The notes under the pieces are model-generated. The model had not been told where the DNA came from, made no database searches, and saw only the letters and a program-made list of their open reading frames with translations. From NCBI RefSeq assembly GCF_003856835.1, contig NZ_CP034145.1, forward strand, positions 3,224,001 to 3,288,000: a DNA stretch of 64,000 nucleotides, read 5' to 3'. Positions 34,088-44,915 of this stretch are shown in pieces. The stretch's first letter is position 1; every line of letters begins with the position of its first letter. Position numbers and translations under genes: made by a program. The DNA is from Haloplanus aerogenes (GTDB taxonomy: Archaea > Halobacteriota > Halobacteria > Halobacteriales > Haloferacaceae).

Positions 34088-36277
34088 TCAGATGTAGTCG
34101 ATCGACGGCGGGAGTTCGAGCTTCATGCCCTTGCGCTCGCGAATCTCCTTGATGATGTCCGGCTGGAGATTGTCGGCGAGCACACGGAAGCCCGCGTTCT
34201 CCGTGTTCCAGGAGGCACGACCCTCGGTGGCGCTCCGGATGTCGGAGGAGAACCCGATCATCTCGTCGACGGGCGCGATGCCCTCGATGACCATGAGGTC
34301 GCCCTCCTGGTACATGTCGTCGACGCGGCCACGCCGACCCTGAATCTCGCCGGACGCCGCACCCATGTGCTCCGAGGGCACGTCGATGCGCACGTCCTGT
34401 ATCGGTTCGAGCAAGCGAATCTCGCCGTCGATCAGCGCGCGGTGGACCGCCTCGCGGACCGCAGGGATGACCTGTGCCGGGCCGCGGTGGATGGTGTCCT
34501 CGTGGAGCCGCGCGTCGTGGAGGCGGATGAGGGTGCCGGAGACGGGTTCCGCGGCGAGCGGACCGTCGTCCAGCGCCTCCTCCAGCCCCTCGACGACGAG
34601 TTCCATCGTCTCGTTGAGGTGCTGAATCCCCTTCGTGTCGTCGATGAGGATGTTCGTCCCGTGGATGTGCTCCACGTTCTGGGACGTGTCCTTGTCCATG
34701 CCGGCCTCCTGCAGCGCCTCGCGGCGCTCCAGTTCGGGCATGTCCATCGAGACGTTGCCGAGCTGGATCTCCTCGACGATGTCGTCGCTCAGGGGTTCGA
34801 CCGTGATGTAGAACTTGTTGTGGCGGTTCGGCGAGACACCCTCGACCTCCTGGGAGGCCTCCTGTGGCGACTCGCGGTAGACGACGATGGGTTCGCCGGT
34901 GTTGATCGGGATGCCCTGGTTGCGCTCGATACGCTGACCGATGACTTCGAGGTGGAGTTCACCCTGCCCGGAGATCAGGTGTTCGCCCGTCTCCTCGTTG
35001 ATCTCGATCTGGATCGTCGGGTCCTCTTTCGCGACCTGCTGGAGCGTCTCGATGAGTTTCGGCAGGTCGTCCATGTTCTTCGCCTCGACGCTTTTCGTGA
35101 TGACGGGCTCGCTGATGTGTTCGATGGATTCGAACGGCGTCATCTCGACGCTCGACACCGTGGAGCCGGCGATGGCGTCCTTGAGGCCGGTGACGGCGGC
35201 GATGTTGCCCGCGGGGACGTGCTCCACTTCCTCGCGCTCGCCACCCATGTAGATGCCGACGCTCTGGACGCGGTTCTTGCCCGCGGTCCCGGAGACGTAG
35301 AGCTCCTGGCCCTTCTCGATGGTGCCCGAGAAGACGCGACCGGCGGCGATTTCGCCGGCGTGGGGGTCGATCCCGATGTCCGTGACCATGAGGACGAGTT
35401 CGCCGTCCTCGTCGACCAGCCGCATCGTCTCGGCGATGTCGGAGTCGGCGTCACCGCGCCAGATGCGCGGGATACGACGGGGCTGGGCCTCCAGCGGGTT
35501 CGGGAAGTGCTCACAGACCATGTCGAGCACGACGTCCGAGAGCGGCGTCCGCTCGTGGAGTTCCTGGCGCTTGTCGGCGCGTTCGAGGTCGATGATGTCG
35601 CCGAAGTCCATGCCCGTCCGCTGCATCGAGGGCATCGAGACGCCCCACTTGTAGAGCGCGGACCCGAAGCCGACGGTGCCGTCCTCGACGCCGACGGTCC
35701 AGTCGTCGTCGATGTCGTCCATCTCCTCGGTCATGCCGCGGATGAGCTCGTTCACGTCGCGGATGACCGAGAGGAGCCGCTCCTGCATCTCCTGGGGCCC
35801 TTCCTGAAGCTCGGAGATGAGGCGGTCGACCTTGTTGATGAAGAGAGTGGGCTTGACGCCCTCGCGGAGCGCCTGCCGAAGCACTGTCTCCGTCTGGGGC
35901 ATCGCGCCCTCGACGGCGTCGACGACCACGAGCGCGCCGTCGACGGCGCGCATCGCCCGCGTCACGTCGCCACCGAAGTCGACGTGGCCCGGCGTGTCGA
36001 TCAGGTTGATCAGGTGGTTCTTCCCCTCGTACTCGTGGGTCATCGAGACGTTCGCGGCGTCGATGGTGATACCGCGTTCCTGCTCGTCTTCTTCCGTGTC
36101 CATCGCGAGCTGCTGGCCCGCGGTGTCCTGCGAGATCATGCCCGCACCGGCGAGCAGGTTGTCCGTCAGTGTCGTCTTGCCGTGATCGACGTGAGCGGCG
36201 ATGGCGATGTTCCGGATGTTCTCCGGTTTGTCCATCAGCCGTTCACATTCTTGTACGATCTTCTTTCGTCGGCCCAT
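34088..36277 (-). CDS. fusA: Translation elongation factor EF-2
   Basis: A 729-residue translocase GTPase. Motifs: [10 protein letters not shown] near residue 28, ERGITI near 68, DTPGHVDF near 94, NKVDRL near 148. The diphthamide loop [13 protein letters not shown] near 598 contains the histidine modified to diphthamide. [20 protein letters not shown] is the archaeal start. It belongs to the rpo/rps12/rps7/EF-2 neighbourhood, here separated from rps7 by two unrelated genes. Confidence 0.98.
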   Translation of the reverse strand: MGRRKKIVQECERLMDKPENIRNIAIAAHVDHGKTTLTDNLLAGAGMISQDTAGQQLAMDTEEDEQERGITIDAANVSMTHEYEGKNHLINLIDTPGHVDFGGDVTRAMRAVDGALVVVDAVEGAMPQTETVLRQALREGVKPTLFINKVDRLISELQEGPQEMQERLLSVIRDVNELIRGMTEEMDDIDDDWTVGVEDGTVGFGSALYKWGVSMPSMQRTGMDFGDIIDLERADKRQELHERTPLSDVVLDMVCEHFPNPLEAQPRRIPRIWRGDADSDIAETMRLVDEDGELVLMVTDIGIDPHAGEIAAGRVFSGTIEKGQELYVSGTAGKNRVQSVGIYMGGEREEVEHVPAGNIAAVTGLKDAIAGSTVSSVEMTPFESIEHISEPVITKSVEAKNMDDLPKLIETLQQVAKEDPTIQIEINEETGEHLISGQGELHLEVIGQRIERNQGIPINTGEPIVVYRESPQEASQEVEGVSPNRHNKFYITVEPLSDDIVEEIQLGNVSMDMPELERREALQEAGMDKDTSQNVEHIHGTNILIDDTKGIQHLNETMELVVEGLEEALDDGPLAAEPVSGTLIRLHDARLHEDTIHRGPAQVIPAVREAVHRALIDGEIRLLEPIQDVRIDVPSEHMGAASGEIQGRRGRVDDMYQEGDLMVIEGIAPVDEMIGFSSDIRSATEGRASWNTENAGFRVLADNLQPDIIKEIRERKGMKLELPPSIDYI

Positions 36278-36387
36278 TACAGGCCCATACCGTCAGGAGG
36301 GTCAAAAGGGTAGTGTTTTGCCGGCAACGAAACGGTCGATTTCCGGCGCCTGATTGGATGTGTCACGCGATACCACGATACGAGCCG

Positions 36388-36425
36388 GGTACCACAACCG
36401 TCTTACCTTTCTGCCCCGTGGTACC
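36388..36425 (+). promoter_or_regulatory. Inverted repeat around the promoter box of the DUF5781 gene
   Basis: GGTACCAC at 36388-36395 and GTGGTACC at 36418-36425 are perfect inverted copies flanking the probable box TCTTACC near 36401-36407, about 30 bp before the ATG at 36433. A regulator bound to both halves would cover the promoter. Function is inference. Confidence 0.4.
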
Positions 36426-36432
36426 AATCAGC

Positions 36433-37206
36433 ATGGACGTACGCGTTCAGGGCGGCGCTCCGCCCGATCCGTTTCTCAGCGCCGCCGACTTGCTGGCAAC
36501 CGAACACGATCTCGACCACCCAGTCCACGTGCGGGTCCGGGACGACCCCGACGAACGAACCTGGACAGCCCACTACGACGACTACCACGTCCTCAACATC
36601 TCCCGACAGGCCGCCACGAGCGCCATGGCGCGCGAACTCGCGCTCCACGAACTCGCACACATGGCCCGCTACGAACAGGGGCACGCCTCCCACACCCAGT
36701 CGACCGACGAGGCGCTCTTTCTCGCCCTCTCCGGGCGCGACGTGGAGCGCCGCAAACTCGCACACTGCTACCAGATCGCCAACCACATGCGCGACATCTA
36801 CGCCGACGACATCACCCTCGCCGTCGCGCCGGCGGCGAAACTAGTGCAGTTCCTCGAATCCAAGCTCGCGGCCGCCGTCGCCGACGCGCCCGGCCCCGCC
36901 GGATCGCGACCGGCCGGTGCCGGCCCCGCACAGACGGGCGCCGATCCCGACATCACCGCCGTCAACGCCGCCTTCGCCCTCGGCCTCGTCGAGCGCCACG
37001 GCCTCATCGACCCCGACCACCGTCTCTACGACCTCGCCCGCGCCGCCGCGGCCGACGCCCCTGCCGTCGGCATGGAGACGTTCAAACACCGCTTCCGGGG
37101 GCTCATGGACGACCCCACCGAGAGCGACTTCCGGCGCGACCTCGTGGCGGTGACGAAAGAGTACGCGCTCGGCGGCGGGCAGGCGGCGGACTATAGTAGC
37201 AGTTGA
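36433..37206 (+). CDS. DUF5781 family protein with an HExxH-type motif
   Basis: A 257-residue protein. ARELALHELAHMARYEQGHA near residues 73-92 contains HELAH, the zinc-protease helix, with a further histidine nearby, so metallopeptidase activity is possible but not shown. The region DAPGPAGSRPAGAGPAQTG near 155 is a flexible linker, and the C-terminal third is helical. As I recall, the family often sits beside EF-2 in haloarchaea. The last four codons and the stop (YSSS-stop) lie inside a hairpin element, so the native C-terminus may have been altered. Confidence 0.8.
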   Translation: MDVRVQGGAPPDPFLSAADLLATEHDLDHPVHVRVRDDPDERTWTAHYDDYHVLNISRQAATSAMARELALHELAHMARYEQGHASHTQSTDEALFLALSGRDVERRKLAHCYQIANHMRDIYADDITLAVAPAAKLVQFLESKLAAAVADAPGPAGSRPAGAGPAQTGADPDITAVNAAFALGLVERHGLIDPDHRLYDLARAAAADAPAVGMETFKHRFRGLMDDPTESDFRRDLVAVTKEYALGGGQAADYSSS

Positions 37207-37276
37207 AACTGTTCACACCTTTGATCGCAAGACAGCGTGCGATCCGGTGTGCGATGACTTTCAACTGGTACTATAG
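37191..37276. repeat. 86-bp MITE-like hairpin between two convergent genes
   Basis: The ends CTATAGTAGCAGTTGAAA (37191-37208) and its inverted copy at 37259-37276 match at 17 of 18 positions. Inside, CACACC pairs with GGTGTG and GATCGCA with TGCGATC, so nearly the whole element folds into one hairpin. Each end supplies the last codons and stop of one flanking gene (YSSS-stop rightward, YSTS-stop leftward). It may be a miniature transposable element that now also works as a bidirectional terminator. No other copy is in this window. Confidence 0.65.
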
Positions 37277-38463
37277 CGGCCCGCCATCGCCGCCTCGAAC
37301 ACGTCGATCACGTCCTCGCGGTCCATGTGGCGGGGGTTCCGCTCGATGTTGTGTTCGGAGTGTTCGAACGCCACGTCCGCGAAGTCCGCGAACGTTTCCC
37401 GGTCGAAGTCGCCGTACGCGGCGATGCTCGTCGGTACGTCTACGTCTTCCAGCAGGTCGAACACCTGTTCGACGCTCCGATCCGCGAACGCCCGCGTCGA
37501 CTCCCCCGGCCGCCGCTCCGCCCCCAGCAGGGCGGCCAGATCCGCGAACCGCTCCACCTCCGCGGGCACGTTGTACCGCATCACGTGTGGGAGGAGGACG
37601 CCGTTCGCCAGCCCGTGTCCCAGCCCGCACTCCATCCCGAGCGGGTAGGTGAGCGCGTGGACCGCCCCCAGCCCGGAGTTGACGAACGCCTGCCCCGCCA
37701 GCATCGCCGCGAGGCTCATGTTCGCGCGTGCCGCGTCGTTCTCGGGCCCCTGTGTCACCGCCGGCCGCAGGTTCGCTGCGACGAGTTCGACCGCCCGCCG
37801 CGCCAGCGTGTCCGTGTACGGCGTTCGCAACACGGTGACGTAGCTCTCGACGGCGTGGGTCAGCGCGTCGAGCCCCGTCGCCGCCGCGACCCCCGGCGGC
37901 AACGTCGTCGTCAGATCCGGATCGACCGCCGCGAGGTCGGCAAAGAGATGTGGCGAGAAGACGACCTTCTTCACCCCACCCTCGCGTTCGTCCGCGAAGA
38001 CGCCGATGTGGGTCACCTCGCTGCCCGTCCCCGCCGTCGTCGGCACGAGCGCCAGCGGCCCCGTCTCCCCCGGCACGTTGTCCATGCCGAGCATGTCGCG
38101 AACGGGACCGCCGTGTTTCGCGAGTGCCGCCGCGAGTTTGGCCGTGTCCATCGAACTCCCGCCGCCGACGCCGACGACCAGGTCGTGATCGGCTACCCGC
38201 TCGGCCGCCGCCTCGACCATCGACAGTTTCGGCTCCGGCGCCACGCCGTCGTACACCGCCACGTCGACACCCGCGGCATCGAGGCGAGCGACGGGTGTGT
38301 CGATGACGCCGCTGGCTGCGAGATGGTCGTCGGTGACGACGAGCGCCGAATCGACATCACGGTCGCGGGCGAAGGCTTCGAGGGCGTCGACTGCGCCCGC
38401 GCCGTACTCGACGTGAGCGGGGCTCCGGATGGTGTGAGCATCGGTGAGTGAACCGAGGGACAT
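37261..38463 (-). CDS. Iron-containing alcohol dehydrogenase
   Basis: A 400-residue group III alcohol dehydrogenase. GVGGGSSMDTAKLAAALAK near residues 98-116 binds NAD(P), and LVPTTAGTGSEVTHI near 138-152 is the second signature. The metal ligands are expected at D(A), H and H in GLDALTHAVESY, GLGAVHALTYPLG and CGLGHGLANG. The substrate is unknown. The coding end lies in the right arm of the hairpin element, giving the terminal residues YSTS, mirrored by YSSS in the convergent neighbour. Confidence 0.92.
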   Translation of the reverse strand: MSLGSLTDAHTIRSPAHVEYGAGAVDALEAFARDRDVDSALVVTDDHLAASGVIDTPVARLDAAGVDVAVYDGVAPEPKLSMVEAAAERVADHDLVVGVGGGSSMDTAKLAAALAKHGGPVRDMLGMDNVPGETGPLALVPTTAGTGSEVTHIGVFADEREGGVKKVVFSPHLFADLAAVDPDLTTTLPPGVAAATGLDALTHAVESYVTVLRTPYTDTLARRAVELVAANLRPAVTQGPENDAARANMSLAAMLAGQAFVNSGLGAVHALTYPLGMECGLGHGLANGVLLPHVMRYNVPAEVERFADLAALLGAERRPGESTRAFADRSVEQVFDLLEDVDVPTSIAAYGDFDRETFADFADVAFEHSEHNIERNPRHMDREDVIDVFEAAMAGRYSTS

Positions 38464-38520
38464 ACCGGTCCCGTCGGCTGGGGGATACGTAGCTGTTCGG
38501 GAGAGAAGGGGTAGAGTACC

Positions 38521-39135
38521 TTACCGCGCAGCGGCGGCGACCCGCTCGGCTTCCTCTTTCTGGTTGATGGCGTAGGTGCCGACGTCGTAGTCGGCGGCGC
38601 CCATCAACTGCGTGGCGAGCGCCTGCGCGGCGCTCGTCGGCGACTTGTAGGACCCGCGGTAGGTCCCCTCGGCGATGAACTTCAGAGCCTGATCGACCCG
38701 GCGCTGGGGCGCCACGTCGACGGCCTGCGGGACGGAGATCCCACCGTACTTCAGGCGGACGGTCTCCTCACGCGGCGCCGCGTTCTCGACGGCCGTGACG
38801 AGGATCTGGACGGGGTTTTCCTCCGTCTCCTCGTGGACGATTTCGAACGCGTCGCGGACGATCCGCATCGCCTGCTGTTTCTTGCCCGTGTTCTCCTCCG
38901 TCTGCATCAGACGGTTGATCAGGCGCTCGACGATCGAAATCTCGCTCTTCTGGAACTGCTTGGAGGCGTGGCGACCCATCGTGTGCGCGATGGGCGTCAC
39001 GTTGAGGTAGCGCTGGGTGCTGGGATCGTTGTACGCGATGTCGTCCGTCTCCCAGACGCCGAAGAGGAGCGCGTCCGTCTCCTGATCCTCGCTGCCGGCC
39101 GGCGCGTCGGGTTCGGGGGTGTCGCTCTCGGACAT
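38521..39135 (-). CDS. rps7: 30S ribosomal protein S7 (uS7)
   Basis: A 204-residue protein, primary binder of the 16S rRNA 3' domain. YLNVTPIAHTMGRHASKQFQ, VRLKYGGISVPQAVDVAPQR and the C-terminal NQKEEAERVAAAAR are conserved archaeal S7 blocks. The first 35 residues are an acidic, halophile-type extension. It overlaps the rps12 stop by one base (TAATG), so translation is coupled. Confidence 0.97.
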   Translation of the reverse strand: MSESDTPEPDAPAGSEDQETDALLFGVWETDDIAYNDPSTQRYLNVTPIAHTMGRHASKQFQKSEISIVERLINRLMQTEENTGKKQQAMRIVRDAFEIVHEETEENPVQILVTAVENAAPREETVRLKYGGISVPQAVDVAPQRRVDQALKFIAEGTYRGSYKSPTSAAQALATQLMGAADYDVGTYAINQKEEAERVAAAAR

Positions 39136-39563
39136 TATCGGACGGGTTTCTCCGCGTTACCGCGCACGAGTTCGATGAGCGAGACGCCGTTGACCTTCTC
39201 GACCTTGTAGTTGACGCCGGAGAGGTCGCCCATGGCACGACCCTTCGCGCCGCCGATACCGGCGATGGTGACCTCGTCGTGTTCGTCGATGAACGAGATA
39301 GCACCGTCGCCGGGGCAGAAGGCCGTCACCTGCTTGCCGTTCTTGATGAGCTGGACCCGGACGCACTTCCGGATCGCGGAGTTGGGCTGTTTCGCCTCGA
39401 TACCGACCTTCTCGAGGACGATGCCCCGCGCCTGGGGCGCACCCTCGAGCGGGTCCGATTTCTTCCGGAGACCGCGCTCGCGTCGCGCGTACTCCGAGTC
39501 GGACCACCGTCGCGTCTGGCGGTCCTTCTTGAGTTTGCGGGCCGCGTACTTGCCGTTCGCCAT
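39135..39563 (-). CDS. rps12: 30S ribosomal protein S12 (uS12)
   Basis: A 142-residue decoding-centre protein. [20 protein letters not shown] starts it, and [20 protein letters not shown] with the PNSA block is diagnostic; [20 protein letters not shown] is the next conserved block. It heads the rps12-rps7 pair; its upstream region is shared with the divergent lipoprotein gene at 39786. Confidence 0.97.
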   Translation of the reverse strand: MANGKYAARKLKKDRQTRRWSDSEYARRERGLRKKSDPLEGAPQARGIVLEKVGIEAKQPNSAIRKCVRVQLIKNGKQVTAFCPGDGAISFIDEHDEVTIAGIGGAKGRAMGDLSGVNYKVEKVNGVSLIELVRGNAEKPVR

Positions 39564-39785
39564 AGTGCAACTCAGTTGCCGACGGAGCTACTTAAGCCTC
39601 CCTTTTCGCACTCGGTGAAACCGGCTCAGAACGCGTTATGGCACCCGCTAATCCGATCTGAGAGGTTCCTCATCCATCCATCGGCGCCCGGAGAACGACG
39701 CTGAGCGCCGAAAGAGCGTCGAGAAGCCGTGAGAGTCGGTTCAGTCTACCGAACCCTTATTTCGCCGCCGCCGGGACGGACGGAT

Positions 39786-40235
39786 ATGCTCCGCCGCCGT
39801 GTCCTCGCTCTCCTCGGAAGCACCGCGACCACTACCCTCTCGGGCTGCCTGTTCGGCGGTTTCGGCGCCAGCGAATCCGGCCCGCCGGAGACGGTGACGG
39901 AGCGCCCCGTCACCGCGAGCGGGTCGATTCCCCAGTACCAAGTCGACGCCGAAAACACGGGCATCCTCACCGGGTCGGCGCCCGCCGATCCGTCCGTCGC
40001 CTGGCGCCGGACCCCGTCTCGTTACGACGCCGCCCAACCCGTCGTCGACGGCGACGCCGTCTACGTCGCCTTCGACGGCGACCTGGTGAAACTCTCGCTC
40101 CGCGACGGCGACACGGACTGGACGGTCTGGGAGCAGTCGGGCGACGAACGCACCACGGCAGCCCCCACAGTCGCCGACCAAAGGGTCGTCGTTGCGGACG
40201 GTGAGACCGTCCGGGCGCTCGACGACTCAGGGTAA
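39786..40235 (+). CDS. Short PQQ-repeat lipoprotein
   Basis: A 149-residue protein. The N-terminus MLRRRVLALLGSTATTTLSGC has a twin-arginine-like RRR and a lipobox (LSGC), so it should be an exported lipoprotein. After a P/T-rich linker come one to two beta-propeller blades of PQQ type (VDGDAVYVAFDGDLVKLSLR, then VVADGETVRALDDSG). Normal relatives are about 400 residues with seven or eight blades, so this is a truncated or minimal form. It lies on the opposite strand within the nusA-rps12 cluster, suggesting later insertion. Confidence 0.7.
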   Translation: MLRRRVLALLGSTATTTLSGCLFGGFGASESGPPETVTERPVTASGSIPQYQVDAENTGILTGSAPADPSVAWRRTPSRYDAAQPVVDGDAVYVAFDGDLVKLSLRDGDTDWTVWEQSGDERTTAAPTVADQRVVVADGETVRALDDSG

Positions 40236-40249
40236 CGGCGTGACTGCCG

Positions 40250-40675
40250 TCACGTTAGTTGCACGTCGTCGAGGTCGTAGTGTCGCCGTGCCAGCCGCCG
40301 CGCCGTCTCGATGTTCCGCCCGTCGCGACCGATGGCGGCGCCGCGGTCGGCTTCGGGCACCTCCGCGTAGGCGACCCGATCGCCCTGTTCGCTGATCGTG
40401 ACGTGTTGGACCGCCGCCGGCGCGAGCGCGTTGGCGACGAACGCCTCCGGCGTGTCCGCGTCCTCGACGAGTTCGACCGTGCGGCCGAGCGCCTCCTCGA
40501 CGGCCTGCACGTGCCGCCCGTCCGGGCCGACCGCCTGCGCCATCTCGCCCGCGACGACGAGAAAGACCACACGGTCCTCGTCGTCGTAGACCAGACAGTC
40601 GCGGGCGGTCGCGCCCGTCTCGTCCTCGAAACGGGTGATAAACCGGCGGTCCTGATCGGAGAGCGTGACGCGCAT
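40250..40675 (-). CDS. nusA: NusA-like KH-domain transcription factor
   Basis: A 141-residue protein with two KH RNA-binding domains and without the N-terminal and S1 domains of bacterial NusA, as usual in archaea. VVAGEMAQAVGPDGRHVQAV near residue 41 and AAIGRDGRNIETARRLARRH near 112 carry the GxxG loops. It follows rpoA2 on the same strand after 82 bp and probably belongs to the RNA polymerase operon. Confidence 0.93.
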   Translation of the reverse strand: MRVTLSDQDRRFITRFEDETGATARDCLVYDDEDRVVFLVVAGEMAQAVGPDGRHVQAVEEALGRTVELVEDADTPEAFVANALAPAAVQHVTISEQGDRVAYAEVPEADRGAAIGRDGRNIETARRLARRHYDLDDVQLT

Positions 40676-40757
40676 TATCGTGGTGAGTGGACCGGTGAAC
40701 CCGCGGGTCGCCGTAACCGTCCCGCGACCCGTCGGGACCGACGGACGATGCTCATCA

Positions 40758-41981
40758 CTAGTCGTCGGACGGCTGGGTCGTGTCAGGACTGAAAGAGCCC
40801 ATCCGGAGGTCCACGTCGCCGGTGCCGATGGCGACGGGCTTGCCGACGATGACGTTCTCGATGACGCCGTCCAGCCGGTCGCGTTCGCCGTGGATCGCCG
40901 CGTCGAGCAGGTGGTTGACCGTCACCTCGAACGCGGCGCGGGCGAGCACCGACTCCTTCGACCCCGAGATGCCGTGGCGGCCGATGGACTCGATGGTGCC
41001 GCGGTTGGTCATGATGTCCGCGACCAGCATCAGGTGGCGGACGTTCACGTCGTCGAGACCCTGCTCTTCCAGCGTGTCCATCGTCTCGTTGATGATGGCT
41101 TCGCGGGCGGCTTCGACGCCGAGGTTGCGGTAGATCTCGTGGATGTTGTTACACGTCGTCCGCGAGGCGTCGACGCCCTCGATCTCGATCACGTCGCCGA
41201 AGGCCGATCCTTCGGTGTAGAGGACGAACTCCTCGCCGTCGTCGAGCGTCTCCTTCCGGATGACGACCCGGGAGACCTCCTCGATCCCCTTGAACACCAC
41301 GTCGCGAAGTTCCTCGACCAACTGGAGGAGTTCGCGGTAGCTGGGTTCCGAGGGGCCGAACTCGATGAGCGTCCCCTCGCGTCGGGTCTGGATGCCCAGT
41401 GCGTCTTCGATGGTCTCGGCGATCTCCGCCGCGATTTCGTTCACGTCGTCGACGGTCGGCCACCGTTCCAGCAGCGTCTCGTCGTTCAGATCGACCTGCA
41501 CCAGCATGTCCGCGACGTTCGTCGACACGTCACCCAGCGAGAGGATCTTGGTGGACTCGATGGCCCACACGACCTCGTGGGCGCGCTCGCGGTCGGTCGC
41601 GTACTCCTCGTCGAGATACACCGTCATCATCGGCGTGTCGGGCGTCTTCCGCGCGTCGACGAGTTCGATGAGGCGCGGCAGCCCCTGTGTCACGTCGATC
41701 TCCGCGACCCCCGCGTAGTGGAACGTGTTCATCGTCATCTGCGTTCCCGGTTCGCCGATGGACTGCGCGGAGACGGTGCCGACGGGGTCGAGCGGATCGA
41801 CCCGCGTATCGATGTAGCGCGACTCGGTCGCCTGCGCGATTTCGTTCGCCTGCTCGACGGTGATCGGACCACGGTCCTCGACGGTCTCGTAGATCTGAGT
41901 CTTGAGCCGCCGCGGCAGTTCCGTGTCCTCGACGACCGCCTCGATGTCGTCCGTGACGTGTTCGTACTCGCTCTCAGTCAT
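40758..41981 (-). CDS. rpoA2: DNA-directed RNA polymerase subunit A''
   Basis: A 407-residue C-terminal half of the largest RNA polymerase subunit. [19 protein letters not shown] near 78-96 is the trigger-loop/bridge region motif, and [13 protein letters not shown] follows. The jaw and clamp C-terminal parts are complete. The gene overlaps the end of rpoA1 by 8 bp. Splitting A into A' and A'' is an archaeal feature. Confidence 0.97.
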   Translation of the reverse strand: MTESEYEHVTDDIEAVVEDTELPRRLKTQIYETVEDRGPITVEQANEIAQATESRYIDTRVDPLDPVGTVSAQSIGEPGTQMTMNTFHYAGVAEIDVTQGLPRLIELVDARKTPDTPMMTVYLDEEYATDRERAHEVVWAIESTKILSLGDVSTNVADMLVQVDLNDETLLERWPTVDDVNEIAAEIAETIEDALGIQTRREGTLIEFGPSEPSYRELLQLVEELRDVVFKGIEEVSRVVIRKETLDDGEEFVLYTEGSAFGDVIEIEGVDASRTTCNNIHEIYRNLGVEAAREAIINETMDTLEEQGLDDVNVRHLMLVADIMTNRGTIESIGRHGISGSKESVLARAAFEVTVNHLLDAAIHGERDRLDGVIENVIVGKPVAIGTGDVDLRMGSFSPDTTQPSDD

Positions 41982-44913
41982 CGGACTCCACCTCCATGCC
42001 CTGCGCCTTGTTCAGGCCGGGACCGGCGTACTCCGAGAGGTTCGTCGGCGGTTCGCGCTCGCCGAGGAAGCGTTCCTTCTCCGCGTCGGAGTCGAACTCC
42101 GCCTCGATGACGCGATCCGCGATCCCCTCGACGTCGATGGGGTTCTCGTCGGTGGAGGACACCTTCACCGGACTGGTGCCGTCCTCACCGAACTCGAACT
42201 GGACGATGGTGTCGGAGGTGTCGCGGACGGTGCCGTCGTACTGCGACTCCAGTTCGGACAGTGCGTTGATGAGGCGGCGCTGGAGGTATCCGGACTTCGA
42301 GGTCCGGACGGCCGTGTCGACCAGCCCCTCGCGGCCACCCATCGCGTGGAAGAAGAACTCCCGCGGCGTCAGCCCGCCACGGTAGGAGTTCTCGACGAAG
42401 CCGTGCGCCTCGGCGGAGAGGTCGTTCGGCTCGTAGTGGCTGAGGGTGCGGTCCTCGTAGCCGCGGTTGATCCGCTCGCCACGGACTGCCTGCTGCCCCA
42501 CACAGCCGGCCATCTGGGTCAGGTTGAGCATCGACCCACGGGCGCCCGAACGGGCCATGATGACCGCCGGGTTGTCCTCGTCGAAGTGATCCTCGGCGAT
42601 CTCACCCGCGCTGTCGCGGGCCTTGCCGAGCGTCTGCATGATCTTCATCTCCAGCGTCTCGTCGATAGTGCGTCCGGGGAGGGATTCGAGTTCGCCCGCC
42701 TCGTAGGTCTCGATGAGATCCTCGATGCGCTCGTAGGCGTTGTCGATGGCCTCGTCGACCATTTCGTTCGCCTCCTCCGGGATAGACTCGTCGTCGATGC
42801 CGAGCGAGAACCCGAAGTGCATGATCGCGCGCATCGCCAGCGCGGCCACCTCGTTGATGAACACGCGAGCGCGCGTCTCCGAGTACACCTTCGTCAGCGT
42901 GTCGACGATTTCGCCGCCGAACGCGCCGACTGCGTCCTCGTCGATGGTGCCAGAGACGAGCTGGCCGTCCTCGATGACGACCGTGTCACCCGCCGACGAC
43001 GTGAATTCGAGGTTCAGGTCGTCGGGCAGGAGTTCGGAGAAGACGGTGCGGCCCGACCAGTAGGGCTCGCCGTCCTCCTCGCCGTCCGGCTCGGGCAGTT
43101 CGTCGACGCTCGTCGCGCGGAGCAGGTCGAGCGCCTGCGTCTCCGAGAAGTGCGGATTCTCGTGGGTGAGCAGGTAGGTCCCGCTGATGTGGTCCTGAAT
43201 CGCCCCGATGATGTTCTCGCCGAACCGGGGGCTGAGAATCTGTTCCTGCACGCGCATCAGGACGCGCGCCTCCGCCCGCGCCTCCTCGTTCTGGAGGGCG
43301 TGCATGTTCATCTCGTCGCCGTCGAAGTCGGCGTTGTACGGCGGACAGACCGTCGTGTTCAGCCGGAACGTCTTGTACGGCATCACGACCACCTCGTGGG
43401 CCATGATCGACATCCGGTGGAGCGACGGCTGCCGGTTGAAGATCACGATGTCGCCGTCGACGAGGTGGCGGTTGACCTCCCACCCTTCCTCGACTTTCGT
43501 GGAGAGTTCCTCGCAGTTCTTCTCGGTCACTTTCAGCCGCCGGCCGTCGGGTCGGCGGACGTAGTTGGCGCCCGGGTGCCCTTCGGGGCCGTTGGCGACG
43601 TACTGTCGCGCCTGCTCGACGTTGCGCTCCGTGACGTTCAGCGTCTGGGTCATCTCCGTGGCGACCCGTTCCGGTACCCCGACCTCGTTCAGACTGAGCG
43701 TGGGGTCCGGGCTGATGACCGTCCGGGCCGAGAAGTTGACGCGCTTCCCGGAGAGGGAGCCGCGGAAGCGACCCTCCTTGCCCTTGAGGCGCTGGCTGAG
43801 CGTCTTCAGCGGCCGACCGGAGCGGTGTCGGGCCGGCGGCGTCCCCGAAATTTCGTTGTCGATGAAGGTGGTGACGTGGTACTGGAGCAGTTCCCACAAG
43901 TCTTCGATGATGAGTTGCGGGGCACCCGCCTCGCGGTTCTCCATGAACCGCTGGTTGATGCGGATGATGTCCACCAGCTTGTGCGTGAGGTCGTCCTCGC
44001 TCCGCTGCCCGTTGTCGAGCGTGATCGACGGTCGGGCCGTCACCGGCGGCACGGGGAGCACGGTGAGGATCATCCACTCCGGCCGCGAGCGGCCGGGGTC
44101 GATGCCGAGCACCTGGATGTCCTCGTCCGGAATGTCCTCGAACCAGTCCCGAATGTCGGAGGGCATCAGCTTGTTCATGTCCTCCTCGGTCAGATCGACG
44201 CCGAGCGCCTTCTCCAGTTTCTTCCGCGTGTCGCTCTTCGGGCGGAACTCGCCCGCCATGATGTCGTTGACGCGCTCCAAGTCGATGCCGAGACCTTCAG
44301 CGAGTTCCCGCGGACTCGTCCCCTCGTCGTCCTCGTCGTCGGGGTCGGGCTGCATCGCCTCGGCGATACGCTCCGAGTAGTCCCCGGCGAGTACGTCCTG
44401 CACCTCGTAGTAGGTGGTCGGCTTCTCGTGTTTGATGTCGTGCATCACGCCGTCGCAGTCCGGGAACGGGCAGTAGCTCTGCTTGCGCGCCTGCCGGACC
44501 GCCGACTTCAGCACGTCGTTGGGGTCCTCGCCGAGTTCCTTCGCGCGGACGAGGTTCTCCTCGTACTCCTCGCGTTCCTCCTCGGTGAGCGCGAGTCGCC
44601 CGCACTCCCGACACGTCGAGCGCAGGAGCCGCCGAATGAGCTTCGTGAATCCGACGTGGATGACGGGGGCCGCGAGTTCGATGTGGCCGAAGTGGCCGTT
44701 ACACGAGCCCGAGTGTTGCCCGCAGGTCCGACACTCCAGCCCCGGGTCGATGACGCCCAAGCGCGGGTCCATCAGCCCCATGTCGATGGGGTAACCGTCG
44801 TCGTCGTAGGTGTCCGCCGTGATGACCTTCGTCGCGGACATGTCGCGATACGTCTCCGGGTCCATCAGCCCGAACTGAATGCCGCCGATCTCCTTTGGTG
44901 TCTGCATTGACAT
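41974..44913 (-). CDS. rpoA1: DNA-directed RNA polymerase subunit A'
   Basis: A 979-residue catalytic subunit. The active-site motif [20 protein letters not shown] binds the catalytic Mg2+. The zinc site [20 protein letters not shown] near residue 61 and the second zinc site CRECG near 99 are intact. An in-frame ATG two codons downstream could also start it. No intein is seen, although polymerase genes of haloarchaea sometimes carry one. Confidence 0.98.
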   Translation of the reverse strand: MSMQTPKEIGGIQFGLMDPETYRDMSATKVITADTYDDDGYPIDMGLMDPRLGVIDPGLECRTCGQHSGSCNGHFGHIELAAPVIHVGFTKLIRRLLRSTCRECGRLALTEEEREEYEENLVRAKELGEDPNDVLKSAVRQARKQSYCPFPDCDGVMHDIKHEKPTTYYEVQDVLAGDYSERIAEAMQPDPDDEDDEGTSPRELAEGLGIDLERVNDIMAGEFRPKSDTRKKLEKALGVDLTEEDMNKLMPSDIRDWFEDIPDEDIQVLGIDPGRSRPEWMILTVLPVPPVTARPSITLDNGQRSEDDLTHKLVDIIRINQRFMENREAGAPQLIIEDLWELLQYHVTTFIDNEISGTPPARHRSGRPLKTLSQRLKGKEGRFRGSLSGKRVNFSARTVISPDPTLSLNEVGVPERVATEMTQTLNVTERNVEQARQYVANGPEGHPGANYVRRPDGRRLKVTEKNCEELSTKVEEGWEVNRHLVDGDIVIFNRQPSLHRMSIMAHEVVVMPYKTFRLNTTVCPPYNADFDGDEMNMHALQNEEARAEARVLMRVQEQILSPRFGENIIGAIQDHISGTYLLTHENPHFSETQALDLLRATSVDELPEPDGEEDGEPYWSGRTVFSELLPDDLNLEFTSSAGDTVVIEDGQLVSGTIDEDAVGAFGGEIVDTLTKVYSETRARVFINEVAALAMRAIMHFGFSLGIDDESIPEEANEMVDEAIDNAYERIEDLIETYEAGELESLPGRTIDETLEMKIMQTLGKARDSAGEIAEDHFDEDNPAVIMARSGARGSMLNLTQMAGCVGQQAVRGERINRGYEDRTLSHYEPNDLSAEAHGFVENSYRGGLTPREFFFHAMGGREGLVDTAVRTSKSGYLQRRLINALSELESQYDGTVRDTSDTIVQFEFGEDGTSPVKVSSTDENPIDVEGIADRVIEAEFDSDAEKERFLGEREPPTNLSEYAGPGLNKAQGMEVESDD

Positions 44914-44915
44914 TG

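Noticed and set aside
41902-44910. A 1000-codon open frame antisense to rpoA1, and similar long frames opposite uvrA, EF-2 and rpoB genes
   Set aside because: They mirror the codon bias of GC-rich genes on the other strand; the products have no family features.
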